64,000 nt of DNA from an uncultured Endozoicomonas sp. (GCF_947495845.1 NZ_CANMAO010000007.1:62001-126000); one strand, 5' to 3'. Counted from the first letter of the stretch, positions 26,097 to 35,515 are shown. Notes: a model not told the origin generated them from the sequence alone. Translations and numbers: made by a program.

Positions 26097-26416
26097 GTTG
26101 GGAAATCCTGATCGTTATTTGCGGAAAACCAAGAAAAATACCTTATCCGACAGTCATTGGGCAAGTGAAAGGTGTCACAGCTTTACGGTGATAAAAACCT
26201 ATGGGCAGATGGATAAAGCTGTGGGAAAATAAGAAAGTTTACGCTGTGTTCGCAGATGGATAGCGATTGATCACATTCAGATGAGTTTTAAAATCATACC
26301 CATGTTCATTTCTCATGGGTATTGAAATCTTTCGAATGGCCATTTGCCCGGCAGGCAGCTTAAGCCAATTTATTCAGATTCTATTCAGTTTCAATTTTCC
26401 ACCGTTGAGGTCTTCC
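26097..26416. other. Divergent hpt-upp promoter region
   Basis: 320 bp with no gene. CACAGCTTTA (26176-26185) and TAAAGCTGTG (26214-26223) are perfect inverted 10-mers 28 bases apart and could form a stem or an operator. Nothing else stands out. Confidence 0.4.
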
Positions 26417-27043
26417 ATGAGCGTTCAGGAAATCAAGCATCCACTGGTACAACACAAGCTGGGCATCATGCGTTCCCATGATATCAGTACCAAAGGTTTC
26501 CGGACCCTGGCCAGTGAAGTTGGCAGCTTACTGACTTATGAGGCGACCAAAGACCTGGAAATGGAAGACACTGTCATTGATGGCTGGAATGGCCCGGTTA
26601 CGGTTCAGCAGATCAAAGGCAAGAAAATCACCATCGTTCCTATTCTTCGTGCCGGTATCGGTATGATGGATGGCGTTCTGGATATGATTCCGAACGCCAA
26701 AGTCAGCGTGGTGGGTTTATATCGTGATGAAGAAACCCTTGAGCCAGTGCCTTATTTTGAAAAACTGGTCAGCAATATCGACGAGCGTATTGCCCTGATT
26801 CTGGACCCAATGCTGGCTACCGGCGGTTCTATGCTGGCAACGATTGAAATGCTGAAAAAGGCGGGCTGCAAAGAAATTCGCTGCCTGGTTTTGGTGGCTG
26901 CGCCGGAAGGCATCGAGAAAATTCGTTCTGCCCACCCGGATGTGAAAATCTTTACGGCATCTGTCGATCAGGGCCTGAATGAAAACGGTTATATTATCCC
27001 GGGCTTAGGTGACGCCGGTGATAAGATTTTTGGTACTAAATAA
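26417..27043 (+). CDS. upp: Uracil phosphoribosyltransferase
   Basis: Converts uracil and PRPP to UMP. 208 residues from ATG 26417, identical in length to E. coli Upp; GAGG lies 8 bases upstream, and in-frame codons back to 26315 add no family sequence. Motifs: [14 protein letters not shown], the PRPP loop [14 protein letters not shown], and the uracil-binding end [17 protein letters not shown]. It is 25 bp before the uracil permease and surely co-transcribed. Confidence 0.97.
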   Translation: MSVQEIKHPLVQHKLGIMRSHDISTKGFRTLASEVGSLLTYEATKDLEMEDTVIDGWNGPVTVQQIKGKKITIVPILRAGIGMMDGVLDMIPNAKVSVVGLYRDEETLEPVPYFEKLVSNIDERIALILDPMLATGGSMLATIEMLKKAGCKEIRCLVLVAAPEGIEKIRSAHPDVKIFTASVDQGLNENGYIIPGLGDAGDKIFGTK

Positions 27044-27068
27044 ACAAGAGCAATAGAGAATTCCAAAA

Positions 27069-28355
27069 ATGGATAAAACAATGGAACCTGACAATTTAAT
27101 GGATGAAATGTCCACCTGGCGACAGGCATTGATGGGTGGACAAATGCTGTTCGTGGCTTTTGGTGCGCTGGTTTTGGTGCCACTGCTGACAGGTTTAGAT
27201 GCCAGCGTCGCCTTTTTTACTGCCGGTGTGGGAACGCTGATTTTTCAGTTGGTGACTAAACGACAAGTGCCTGTTTTTCTGGCGTCCTCTTTTGCCTTTA
27301 TTGCTCCCATCACGCTCAGTATTCAATCCTGGGGGCTGCCAGCCACCATGGGCGGCATTATGGCGGCGGGTGTGCTTTATGCTGCGTTAAGTGTTCTGGT
27401 TCGGTTACGTGGTTCCGGTATTCTCTATCGCTTATTTCCACCTGTGGTGGTTGGCCCTGTGATCATGGTGATTGGCCTTGGTTTGGCGCCTGTGGCTGTT
27501 GGCATGGCAACGTCTGGCATAGAAGGGGTGGTCTCTGCTGATCAGGCTCTGTTATTGGCGACACTCTCACTACTGACGACATTGTTTGTTGCTACCATGG
27601 CGGGCGGAATTCTTAAACTGATTCCTATCCTCTGCGGTATTGCTGTTGGTTATATTGCGGCCATGATGATGGGCGTCGTGGATTTTCAGCCAATGCTGGA
27701 TCGTCCCTGGTTAGCCATGCCAAATTTTGTCACCCCCGAGTTTAATTGGAATGCAGTGCTTTACATGATCCCTGTGGCCATCGCACCGGCGATCGAGCAC
27801 ATTGGCGATATGCTGGCGATCAGCTCTGTTACGGGTAAGAAGTATCTGGAAAAGCCGGGCCTTAAAAACACGTTGTTGGGTGATGGCTTGGCAACCACTG
27901 CTGCAGGCATGCTGGGTGGACCACCGAATACCACGTATTCCGAAGTCACCGGTGCAGTGATGCTGACCAAGGCATACAACCCGAAAGTAATGACCTGGGC
28001 AGCGGTGATTGCCATTGCTGTTGCCTTCATTGGCAAGGTTGGTGGCTTTCTCGCGACGATTCCGGTACCGGTGATGGGCGGTATTATGATGTTGCTGTTC
28101 GGTTCTATTGCGGTAGTGGGTTTGAGTACGTTGATCAAGGCGAAAGTGGATCTGAGTATTCCAAGAAACCTTGTGATTGTTTCTATTGTGCTGGTGTTTG
28201 GTATTGGCAATATGGGCTTAACGTTTGGTGAGTTTTCACTAAAGGGCGTGAGTCTCTGCGCACTGACGGCTGTTCTCTTGAACCTCCTGCTTCCGCACCA
28301 ATCGGGTGAAGATCGCTATCAGTCCACTGAAGTTGGTAAGGAAGAAACCGTCTAA
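27069..28355 (+). CDS. uraA: Uracil permease, NCS2 family
   Basis: Proton-coupled uracil importer, 428 residues with about 14 hydrophobic segments. It begins with WRQALMGGQMLFVAFGALVLVPLLTGLD, the typical UraA start, and contains the transport-site region IAPAIEHIGDMLAISSVTGK and LGGPPNTTYSEVTGAV. Pairing with upp is the classical uracil salvage operon. A short hairpin with T-run overlaps the stop. Confidence 0.94.
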   Translation: MDKTMEPDNLMDEMSTWRQALMGGQMLFVAFGALVLVPLLTGLDASVAFFTAGVGTLIFQLVTKRQVPVFLASSFAFIAPITLSIQSWGLPATMGGIMAAGVLYAALSVLVRLRGSGILYRLFPPVVVGPVIMVIGLGLAPVAVGMATSGIEGVVSADQALLLATLSLLTTLFVATMAGGILKLIPILCGIAVGYIAAMMMGVVDFQPMLDRPWLAMPNFVTPEFNWNAVLYMIPVAIAPAIEHIGDMLAISSVTGKKYLEKPGLKNTLLGDGLATTAAGMLGGPPNTTYSEVTGAVMLTKAYNPKVMTWAAVIAIAVAFIGKVGGFLATIPVPVMGGIMMLLFGSIAVVGLSTLIKAKVDLSIPRNLVIVSIVLVFGIGNMGLTFGEFSLKGVSLCALTAVLLNLLLPHQSGEDRYQSTEVGKEETV

Positions 28356-28372
28356 CGGTTTTGCCGTTTTTT
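28354..28372 (+). terminator. Short terminator after uraA
   Basis: AACGG/CCGTT with loop TTTTG, followed by T residues. A 5-bp stem only. Confidence 0.55.
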
Positions 28373-28407
28373 AATCAGCTATAAAGGTCAATCAGCGACA
28401 AAGATAC

Positions 28408-28737
28408 TCAGGCAGAAAATTGCTCTGCCTGAGTATGCATTTGAATAAAGTGGGTAACACCACTGATTTCCATTAAATCAGCCACTTCATCCCGCACATT
28501 CTGCAAAGAAAGATAATAGTTTCCTGCCATCTCAACCTGAGATTGAAACAGTAGCTTTAACCCGTCCCCGTTAATGCTGATCAGATTGGCGCAGTCAATG
28601 ACGATCTGGCGTGATTCCAGCTTTGTGGCATTACTTAGTGCATTTTCCATCAAGTGGATGTTATTGCTGTCCAAATGACCTTCGACTTTCAACAGAGTAA
28701 AGTCTCCCTGGCTTTCAATCTGAATGGCTAACTCCAT
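28408..28737 (-). CDS. STAS-domain protein without phospho-serine
   Basis: A single STAS (anti-sigma-antagonist type) domain of 109 residues: FTLLKVEGHLDSNNIHLMEN, then IVIDCANLISINGDGLKLLF. In SpoIIAA-like proteins the equivalent of NGDG is DSSG, whose Ser is phosphorylated. Here those positions read Gly and Asp, so classical switching by phosphorylation is unlikely, or an Asp mimics the phosphorylated state. No partner kinase or phosphatase is nearby. The stop lies inside a 10-bp hairpin (28406-28434). Confidence 0.85.
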   Translation of the reverse strand: MELAIQIESQGDFTLLKVEGHLDSNNIHLMENALSNATKLESRQIVIDCANLISINGDGLKLLFQSQVEMAGNYYLSLQNVRDEVADLMEISGVTHFIQMHTQAEQFSA

Positions 28738-28818
28738 ACTGCTGTCTCCATAGCATTCATACTAATGGGCAATAGCCTACAGAGAGGAGAAATTGCTTTG
28801 CATAACAAGGTGGTTATC

Positions 28819-28846
28819 TAGCCTGACAAAATGCTTTGTCAGGCTA
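28819..28846 (-). terminator. Perfect 12-bp hairpin below the PqaA-like gene
   Basis: TAGCCTGACAAA/TTTGTCAGGCTA with loop ATGC. It follows the stop of the leftward gene at 28854 but lacks a T-run. Confidence 0.6.
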
Positions 28847-28853
28847 CTCAGCA

Positions 28854-30338
28854 TCATCGACTTGACGATGTTGGGTACCGGTCTGGCTGTACAAACACTC
28901 TGGTTGTGAACACCAAATCCGCGTAAGGGGCATTGTCAAAGTGCAGCTCAATGAAGCTGGCTGACCAGCCTGTGTCCGGTTCTGGTATGTCTGTCGAGCT
29001 CTTGCAGGCGTTTTGCTGGCAGATCATGTGGATGGGGCTTCGACGAAAGTCTGATAGGTTTTCGATGGATGGAATTCGGCGAAAGTCTCTGTCCGTTGCA
29101 TTGGTTGCTTGCCAGAGCCAGGCTGCTTTGGGGGCTTGTGATGATGTCAGAGTAAGCTGATGCCCTTGCAAATCCCATTCAATGTCAGGAAGCACTCGAC
29201 CTTCAACGATCGCACCATAAAAAGACTCCGTAATATCAGTAACGAGATCTTCATTGTCCCGAACAATATAGTGCCCTTGATTTGGCAGAACTCGCATCCA
29301 TTTTTTGCCCGGTAGCTCCCCAAAAGACAGTTTGCTGTTGTCTGGTGGCGTAAATTCATCACCAGAAGCGGAGACGATGTACTTGGGTATGCTCAGCGCA
29401 TCGCGATACTGGAAAGGGTCAATCATGGCGATAAGTTGCTGCATTTCGGATTCCGAAGAGGTGTCTCGCAAAGGAAGATGCAGGTAAGCAGAGACAGCCG
29501 GGTTGCCCTCCGGATAAACATTCAGCAGGTGTTTGATCGTTTCCCCTAAGTTCAGGAAATCAGCAACCATAGGGATGATGGCAGTTACACGTTTGTCTTG
29601 AGAGGCAGTCAGAGACGCAGTCCAGCCTCTTTTGGAGCCACCTTCGAGGACAAAACCGTTAATCGTGATGTCGTGAATAGCCAAGATTGCTTCGATGGCA
29701 TCCATGGCAGCAATCACTGCTTTGGCCATGGGCATGTGGAGTGGCCAGCTGCTATCAGGCTCTGGTTTTACCAGAAACTGCCCCCAGGAAAATGACACCA
29801 GGTTGTCTTCCCTGAGATGGGAGGAGTGAGGGAACTTCAGGTACTGGTTGGGAATATCTTTAAGGTCAATCACAATAGACTGGGTTCTGGCGGCGATACG
29901 GGCAAAATCAATAATGTCGCCTTGATGATGTTGTTGACCTTTTGTTCGAGGGTGACTAATGCCGCCATTAATCACCAGTAATGCGCGATCAGATATAACG
30001 GTTTCTGGTTTGTAGATCGTTAATCGATGCTGCCACAAGGGGGAGTCTGGTGCATATTGAGGATCAGGTTCCCAGCTCAGCGACGATAGATCCGCATGGA
30101 GAATCGAGACATCCCGATCCTGACCGTCAACATTCACAACCTGGAAAGTATTGCGAATAATTTTCCAGCCGGACTCCGGCTCCTCCTTCAGCAGGTAACA
30201 AGGGAGTCGGTGTTCGAGGTGTGTTGTTAACCATGATGCGTCGCAACGGGAAGGCACTTCTCGAAGGGTGCTCTCTGAGGCAGAAATCGCAGTGGTGCAC
30301 AGGAATAAATAAGTGATCAACAGGCGAATTGGTTTCAT
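28854..30338 (-). CDS. PhoPQ-activated pathogenicity-related (PqaA) family exported hydrolase
   Basis: The 494-residue product has a signal peptide (MKPIRLLITYLFLCTTAISA) and an alpha/beta-hydrolase body. The nucleophile elbow is GGSKRGW (about residue 235), the acid lies near SASGDEFTPPDN, and the His near LPNQGHYIV. The sequence follows the PhoPQ-activated pathogenicity-related family (PF10142), first named in Salmonella; its substrate is not established. Periplasmic or secreted. It is divergent from the threonine aldolase gene. Confidence 0.85.
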   Translation of the reverse strand: MKPIRLLITYLFLCTTAISASESTLREVPSRCDASWLTTHLEHRLPCYLLKEEPESGWKIIRNTFQVVNVDGQDRDVSILHADLSSLSWEPDPQYAPDSPLWQHRLTIYKPETVISDRALLVINGGISHPRTKGQQHHQGDIIDFARIAARTQSIVIDLKDIPNQYLKFPHSSHLREDNLVSFSWGQFLVKPEPDSSWPLHMPMAKAVIAAMDAIEAILAIHDITINGFVLEGGSKRGWTASLTASQDKRVTAIIPMVADFLNLGETIKHLLNVYPEGNPAVSAYLHLPLRDTSSESEMQQLIAMIDPFQYRDALSIPKYIVSASGDEFTPPDNSKLSFGELPGKKWMRVLPNQGHYIVRDNEDLVTDITESFYGAIVEGRVLPDIEWDLQGHQLTLTSSQAPKAAWLWQATNATDRDFRRIPSIENLSDFRRSPIHMICQQNACKSSTDIPEPDTGWSASFIELHFDNAPYADLVFTTRVFVQPDRYPTSSSR

Positions 30339-30443
30339 TTGCCTAACTTCTTAATATTTATGGTCTGCTAAAAATAGCTGATATTCTCCGGTTTGCCCTG
30401 AGACTGCATACGCAAATTTCTCTCAATGAACAGGAAAATGAAC

Positions 30444-31466
30444 ATGGCTCGCTCTTTTACCAGTGACAATGCTTCCGGAGTTTCACCCGAGGTGATGGAG
30501 GCATTGGTCGCCGCCAATGATGGTCATGCCGGGCCTTATGGTGGTGATCAGCTCACTCGGGAAGCGACTGAAATGGTCGTGGCAGCACTGGGAAAACCGG
30601 CAGATCTGTTTTTTGTTTATAACGGAACCGGTGCTAACACGCTCTGCGCCAAAGCATTGTTGCGAAGTATTGATAGTATTATTTGTGCGGATACGTCTCA
30701 CATGATCACCAATGAAGTGGGGGCACCGGTGAATGCCACCGGAAGCCGGATGATAACGGTGCCGTCCACTCACGGAAAAATCACGCCTGAGCAAATACGC
30801 AAAGCCTTTCATGATGAAAGCTGGTGGGGGCCTCACGCTACTCGTCCTCGTATGGTGAGTATCTCCCAGTCTACAGAACTTGGTACTGTTTATACCCTTG
30901 CAGAAATGGCAGACATAAAAAGCACCTGTGAGGCGCTGGGTTTGATTCTGCACGTCGATGGTTGCCGTCTCTATAACGTCGCAGTTGCACTGGATTGCTC
31001 ACTCTCTGATATTTGCCAGTATATTGATGTGCTGTCTCTGGGTGGCACCAAAAATGGTTTAATGTTTGGCGAAGCGGTGGTGTTTTTTGATCAGACTTTG
31101 TCAGATGGCTTTGGGCATATCCGCAAGCAAGGTTTGCAACTGTACTCAAAAATGCGTTTTATCAGTGCTCAGTTCAAAGCACTGTTTACGGATGACCTCT
31201 GGAAACGCAATGCCATGCAAGCGAATCGAACCATGAAGCTACTGGCTGACGGATTACAACCGTTACCAGGCATTGAGCTGATGCACCCGGTGGAAACTAA
31301 TCAGGCATTTTTCACTATGCCAGAAGATCTGGCAGATCAACTGATGGCTATCTGTGCGTTCAACCTTGCCGGGCCAGAAAAAGGAACCTATCGTATGGTG
31401 ACCTCGTTTGATACGACGGAAGAGGATGTTCTGACGTTTATTGAAGCCGCTAAAAGGATTGTGTAG
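30444..31466 (+). CDS. Low-specificity L-threonine aldolase
   Basis: PLP enzyme cleaving L-threonine or L-allo-threonine to glycine and acetaldehyde. 340 residues from ATG 30444, which has AGGA 8 bases upstream; ATG codons at 30426 and 30438 are less well placed. Motifs: SFTSDNASG at the start, the gly-rich GTGANTLCAKALL, HVDGCRLYNVAVAL, and the PLP lysine in SLGGTKNGLMFGEAVV. Next gene is an NhaC antiporter 101 bp away. Confidence 0.92.
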   Translation: MARSFTSDNASGVSPEVMEALVAANDGHAGPYGGDQLTREATEMVVAALGKPADLFFVYNGTGANTLCAKALLRSIDSIICADTSHMITNEVGAPVNATGSRMITVPSTHGKITPEQIRKAFHDESWWGPHATRPRMVSISQSTELGTVYTLAEMADIKSTCEALGLILHVDGCRLYNVAVALDCSLSDICQYIDVLSLGGTKNGLMFGEAVVFFDQTLSDGFGHIRKQGLQLYSKMRFISAQFKALFTDDLWKRNAMQANRTMKLLADGLQPLPGIELMHPVETNQAFFTMPEDLADQLMAICAFNLAGPEKGTYRMVTSFDTTEEDVLTFIEAAKRIV

Positions 31467-31567
31467 TTTATTTGATCAATAATCTGTACAGCATTTATTC
31501 GTGCAGTAATCGGTATTACCCATTAATATTAGTGGCTATGTTTAAAAGATAATAAAGGAATATCAGC

Positions 31568-32992
31568 GTGAGCCAACCCGCACAAACTGCCGTCTCAGGG
31601 AGTGAGCCCGGCTTTTTTCAAGCGTTTATTACGCTGTTTTCCATTATTACTGTGATTGGTGTTGGTTTGTTCTGGTTGCAAACCAGCCTTCATAGCCTGA
31701 TTCTTATTTCGCTGCTGATTGCATCTCTCAGTGCTTTCAAACTGGGGTTTGATTTTCGAGCCATTCGTGATGCCATGAATGGTGGTATCAGCGGCGCGTT
31801 ACCTGCGATTTATATTTTTATTTTGATTGGTGTCTTGATTGCAGCACTGATTCAAAGTGGCACGTTGGCAACCCTGATTTATTACGGTATTGAGTTTGTC
31901 AGCCCGGCTATTTTTCTACCGGCAGGATTACTGCTGTGCAGCTTTATGTCTCTGGCCACAGGCACCAGCTGGGGAACGGTTGGTACCATCGGCGTTGTGC
32001 TGATGGGCATTGGTATGGCCATGGGCATACCGGCACCTTTGATTGCTGGTATGGTCATTTCCGGTGCCTGTTTTGGCGATAAAATGTCGCCCGTCTCCGA
32101 CACCACAAACTTAGCCTCCATGACCACCAAAGTGGATCTTTACGATCATATTCACGGAATGTTGTATACCACTGGCCCTGCTTATTTATTGGCGCTGATT
32201 CTGTTTTCGTTTGTCGGCATGAACTATGCCGAAAGCCTGTTGCCTGTCGATCAATTGGCTGCGATGCAATCAGCATTGCGTGAAACTTTTTCTATCAGCC
32301 TGTTAACGCTTTTGCCCTTACTGGTGATGCTGGGTCTTAGCATGGCTCGGGTAGCGGCTGAACCCAGTATGATGGCGTCGTCTATTGTGGCGGTCATACT
32401 GGCCTTGTTTCTTCAGGGACAAGAACTGTCGACAGTGCTAAACAGTTTGTTCAGTGGTGGCAGTATTAAGACGGGTTTGGACAGTCTGGATTCCCTGATG
32501 GGTCGTGGCGGTATTTCCTCCATGATGTGGACACTGTCTCTGTCCCTGATGGCATTGGCGCTTGGCGGCATTCTTGAACGAGGTCACTTCCTGAGAGTGT
32601 TAATCTCCACACTGCTGCTGAAAGTGAAACGGGCTTCGAGTCTTGTTGCATCGACGATTATTGCCTGCTTTGCCGGCAACATGACCATGGGCGAAGCGTA
32701 TATGTCCATTATTCTGGGTGGGCAATTATTCAGTGATGCGTACGATGAAAAGGGTGTGGACAGAAGAGTGCTGTCTCGCTCCCTTGAAGAAGGCGCAACG
32801 CTGACGACAGCTCTGGTTCCCTGGACGACAGGCGGTGCTTTTTTTGCATCGACCCTTGGCGTTGCGGTTATTGATTATGCGCCCTGGGCATTGCTGAACT
32901 GGGTGAGCCCGGTGCTTTCTATTCTGTTTGCTGTACTTGGAATTGGTATGTTTCGAAAAGTGGCCGGAAAAGTTCAAGCAAAGGCAGTATAG
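31568..32992 (+). CDS. Na+/H+ antiporter, NhaC family
   Basis: A 474-residue membrane protein with about 11 hydrophobic helices. Family motifs are LATGTSWGTVGTIGVVLMGI, SGACFGDKMSPVSDTTNLAS and, near the C-terminus, ATLTTALVPWTTGGAFFAST. GTG 31568 has AAGGAA upstream. Members exchange Na+ or Li+ for protons; some import substrates such as malate, so the ion is inferred. The last 122 bp recur, diverged but ungapped, at 34284-34405. Confidence 0.9.
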   Translation: MSQPAQTAVSGSEPGFFQAFITLFSIITVIGVGLFWLQTSLHSLILISLLIASLSAFKLGFDFRAIRDAMNGGISGALPAIYIFILIGVLIAALIQSGTLATLIYYGIEFVSPAIFLPAGLLLCSFMSLATGTSWGTVGTIGVVLMGIGMAMGIPAPLIAGMVISGACFGDKMSPVSDTTNLASMTTKVDLYDHIHGMLYTTGPAYLLALILFSFVGMNYAESLLPVDQLAAMQSALRETFSISLLTLLPLLVMLGLSMARVAAEPSMMASSIVAVILALFLQGQELSTVLNSLFSGGSIKTGLDSLDSLMGRGGISSMMWTLSLSLMALALGGILERGHFLRVLISTLLLKVKRASSLVASTIIACFAGNMTMGEAYMSIILGGQLFSDAYDEKGVDRRVLSRSLEEGATLTTALVPWTTGGAFFASTLGVAVIDYAPWALLNWVSPVLSILFAVLGIGMFRKVAGKVQAKAV

Positions 32993-33106
32993 CCCATACA
33001 GTTATCTCCCATGTTCTGAGGTTGTGAAACCCCATGCACCTTTTTCCCATGCTGGCGCAAGCCAGATGCGGGAAAACAATTCTGCTTGTGTATTGGGCAT
33101 TTCATG

Positions 33107-33235
33107 TCAGTCTTTTTTGTTCTGTGAAATGGCCGCCACAACAGGTCCTGCGTAGATCAACTGAGACTGTTTCTGCAGCTCTCCTCCGTTTTTTTTTAGC
33201 CGAACAATAAAGTCCCTCGTTAAGTCTTCGTTCAT
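33107..33235 (-). CDS. Possible 42-residue small protein
   Basis: An ORF starting MNEDLTRDFIVRLKK and ending AAISQNKKD lies in the 339-bp gap after nhaC. Composition looks protein-like, with an amphipathic helix and no rare codon clusters. The ribosome site is weak (TGAG) and no family is recognised. It may be real, or the tail of a decayed gene. Confidence 0.3.
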   Translation of the reverse strand: MNEDLTRDFIVRLKKNGGELQKQSQLIYAGPVVAAISQNKKD

Positions 33236-33331
33236 ATCAACTCAGTAACATGAATGTGTTCTGGTTTGCTCAAAAAACATAACCAAAGCCTTTTAAAGTC
33301 CAAAAATCCTGCAACAACATAGGAAGGTCCA

Positions 33332-33811
33332 TTGAACTTACTGAAATTAGCTTTTGTCACTTTTGTTCTCGCCACATCATCTATTGTCCTGGCTGAATCG
33401 GCCCCCTGGCATTTTGATGAAACCGGTTTTTATGGTGATCCACTGCTCATGAGCCCGGGCGATACACCTTACTACCTCAGATCCTGTGAGGGGTGCTCAG
33501 CATCCATTGGCTTACTCAGGAACAGAGAAACGCTCAAGAAAGAGTTCTACATCACATTTTATGGGCTTAACCCGAAGTCAGGCGACTATGTTGAGGTAAA
33601 AATAGGGGACAGTGTGGTAGAGCACAAGCTAACCCATAATCCCGGAGTCGGCTTAATGATTGATAATTCAGATAAGCTGTTTGAAGCCATGAAAAACATG
33701 GAGATGATACAATTCGGAATCCAGAATGCTGATCAGAATCTGGTGCTTTTCCGAATCTATCCGGACCAGGGGCGTCAGGAAATTTTAGACTGGTTCAAGG
33801 CCACTTCCTGA
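33332..33811 (+). CDS. Small exported protein, unknown
   Basis: 159 residues from TTG 33332, with AGGAAGG just upstream. It has a signal peptide (MNLLKLAFVTFVLATSSIVLA) and a mature part with two Cys in SCEGCSASIG, which could form a disulfide. The remainder looks like a small beta domain (FYITFYGLNPKSGDYVEVKI). No family recognised. It lies between the intact nhaC and the flgO/nhaC scar. Confidence 0.7.
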   Translation: MNLLKLAFVTFVLATSSIVLAESAPWHFDETGFYGDPLLMSPGDTPYYLRSCEGCSASIGLLRNRETLKKEFYITFYGLNPKSGDYVEVKIGDSVVEHKLTHNPGVGLMIDNSDKLFEAMKNMEMIQFGIQNADQNLVLFRIYPDQGRQEILDWFKATS

Positions 33812-33845
33812 TGCATTAAAGGGAGGGTCTGAAAAACATATAGCC

Positions 33846-33875
33846 CCGTCATTCCTATGAAGGCAGGGATGACGG
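33846..33875. repeat. Short palindrome of the CCGTCATTCC type
   Basis: CCGTCATTCCT pairs with AGGGATGACGG with one wobble, loop of eight. This resembles repeats common in bacterial genomes and may end transcription. Confidence 0.55.
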
Positions 33876-33883
33876 TCTTCACA

Positions 33884-34285
33884 TTAGTATTTTTTCCGAT
33901 TGCGCACCAACATACGAATGTCGGCGTCCAGAGGTATTTGAAAATCAGTAGTTGCAACCACTCGCTTCGAACGGATATCAATCATTCGTGCACTGATGTA
34001 TACAGTATTACTACCCACTGCATAGGTTCCTGTGACAACAGCATCTGCATTGTAAGCTTTGCTCAGATTATCCAGGCTTCTTGAAAGACTGAATTCACCC
34101 GCATTGTGCTGGCTGATAAAAACACTATTCTTCATCTTGATTTCGATTAGGTTATAACCAATATCTGACATAGCTGACGAGAGTTGTTCACCCAGTACCC
34201 GACCAAGCGTTGTGGTTTTACTCAGATGATTGATGTCTGCAAGGCTGGTCGATAAAATCGTAGCGCTTACCGGAAGCTCATCCTT
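33884..34285 (-). pseudogene. N-terminally truncated FlgO-family fragment
   Basis: The frame reads DELPVSATILSTSLADINH, then LSKTTTLGRVLGEQLSSAMS, then continues to the ATG-initiated part (MSDIGYNLIEIKM) and on to AVVTGTYAVGSNTVYISARM. This is a FlgO-type domain, found in outer-membrane lipoproteins for flagellar assembly. No start codon or lipoprotein signal precedes it. Recognisable sequence stops at 34285, exactly where a piece of nhaC begins on the other strand. Best read as a headless remnant cut by rearrangement; expression from the internal ATG at 34171 is possible but would lack the domain start. Confidence 0.75.
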
Positions 34286-34405
34286 GATTATGCGCCTTGG
34301 GCTTTGTTGAACTGGGTGAGCCTGGTGCTTTCTATTCTGTTTCCTGTGCTTGGAGTTGGTATGTTTCGAAAAGCAACTGGTAAAACTGAGGTGAACATGG
34401 TTTAG
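34284..34405 (+). pseudogene. Duplicated 3' end of nhaC
   Basis: The 122 bases align without gaps to 32871-32992, the end of the NhaC gene, including its stop. Translation gives DYAPWALLNWVSLVLSILF, then PVLGVGMFRKATGK, against DYAPWALLNWVSPVLSILF and AVLGIGMFRKVAGK in the intact gene. It has no start and is joined at its 5' side to the flgO fragment. The divergence shows the copying is not recent, or that it derives from a second nhaC paralogue. Confidence 0.85.
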
Positions 34406-34443
34406 TGGGCAGTTTTTAAAAAACGACCTTATTGCTAGAGGCG

Positions 34444-34505
34444 TTTTCCGTTGACCGTAAAAGCTGTTCAGTTTGTGCTTTTACGGATAACGGATAACGG
34501 ATAAC
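34444..34505. repeat. Hairpin plus heptamer tandem repeat (copy 2)
   Basis: CCGTAAAAGC (34455-34464) and GCTTTTACGG (34477-34486) form a perfect 10-bp stem, followed by three tandem CGGATAA units (34484-34504). Same design as the element at 8839-8912. Confidence 0.8.
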
Positions 34506-34507
34506 GA

Positions 34508-35515
34508 TTAAAGCCAGTCCGTCAACATAACACCAATGCCAATGCGATTGGTGCTGGCGTCATAATCAATCAGGCTTTCTCCATAGCCATTAAAATACTG
34601 AACATAGCCTCTGAAACGCTCGTTGATTGGAAATGACCAATTAAGCTGTACCGCGCCCTTATTATCTTTACGCAGGTTGTTTCTGAGCAGGATGCCAAGG
34701 TTGTGCTCATTGAGCTGATAACCAAAGTGCAGTTCGCCATAGCCCATGTATTTTTCGATATTTGGATTATCATCCCCTTTTGAGCTGTTTTCTTCATTCT
34801 TATCCGATTCAGGGATTCGCCACCAGGGTTTGAGAGCCAACACCATGTTGTCTCTGGAAAACACAAACTGGGTGTAGATTCGGTTCCAACTGCGTGAGAG
34901 ATCGCCGCTCCGACCGTTGGACTGATGAGAAATACCGGGGATGATGGCTTTCAGATCAAAACCAAACAGTTGGTAATTGGTGGGCAGCACAATAAAGGCT
35001 TCCGGTTCGTGATTGGTTTCTCGAAATGGAGCTGAGTTGCTGTTGTAAGCCTGCCACCAGGAAGTGTTGGTGTAGGCTACATAAACATCGCCATAACCGT
35101 TAAACACGCCTTCTGCCAGCGGTGCTTTAAAACTGAACTGGAACTTGATTTCAGTATTGGAGAAGTCATCCGTACTGTCTAACCCAAAGGGCGCTTCGTT
35201 CGGGGTGTCATTGTAGGAGATTGGCAGGATGTAATTGGGTTTGTGGGGTGTGATGGCAAAACGATTACCGCGGGTTTCTTTCTCTTCCTGCACACGGTTG
35301 GCCAGAACGTTAGATCCTTCATGGCTGCTCTCGTTGGTGTTGTCACAACGCCGTTTTATTTCGCCAATCGTCAGCGTGTTGTCGCCTTCTTTTAGCTGTC
35401 GAAGCAGGCACTCGTCTTGGGTTTCAGCCAGTGCTGACATTGAATATAAGCTCAATGCCAGAAGGGTAAGGGTGCTGCCGGATCCTCGAAGGGCTGTTTT
35501 CAAAGCTATTTTCAA
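34508..35515 (-). CDS. pldA: Outer-membrane phospholipase A
   Basis: A 335-residue beta-barrel enzyme that hydrolyses surface phospholipids. A signal peptide (LTLLALSLYSMSALA) is followed by a linker and the barrel. The catalytic region SHQSNGRSGDLSRSWNR carries the His-x-Ser pair and the conserved Ser/Arg and Asn; alternating strands continue to a C-terminal GVMLTDWL. In E. coli dimerisation and Ca2+ activate it upon membrane damage. The gene ends just beside the heptamer repeat. Confidence 0.9.
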   Translation of the reverse strand: MKIALKTALRGSGSTLTLLALSLYSMSALAETQDECLLRQLKEGDNTLTIGEIKRRCDNTNESSHEGSNVLANRVQEEKETRGNRFAITPHKPNYILPISYNDTPNEAPFGLDSTDDFSNTEIKFQFSFKAPLAEGVFNGYGDVYVAYTNTSWWQAYNSNSAPFRETNHEPEAFIVLPTNYQLFGFDLKAIIPGISHQSNGRSGDLSRSWNRIYTQFVFSRDNMVLALKPWWRIPESDKNEENSSKGDDNPNIEKYMGYGELHFGYQLNEHNLGILLRNNLRKDNKGAVQLNWSFPINERFRGYVQYFNGYGESLIDYDASTNRIGIGVMLTDWL

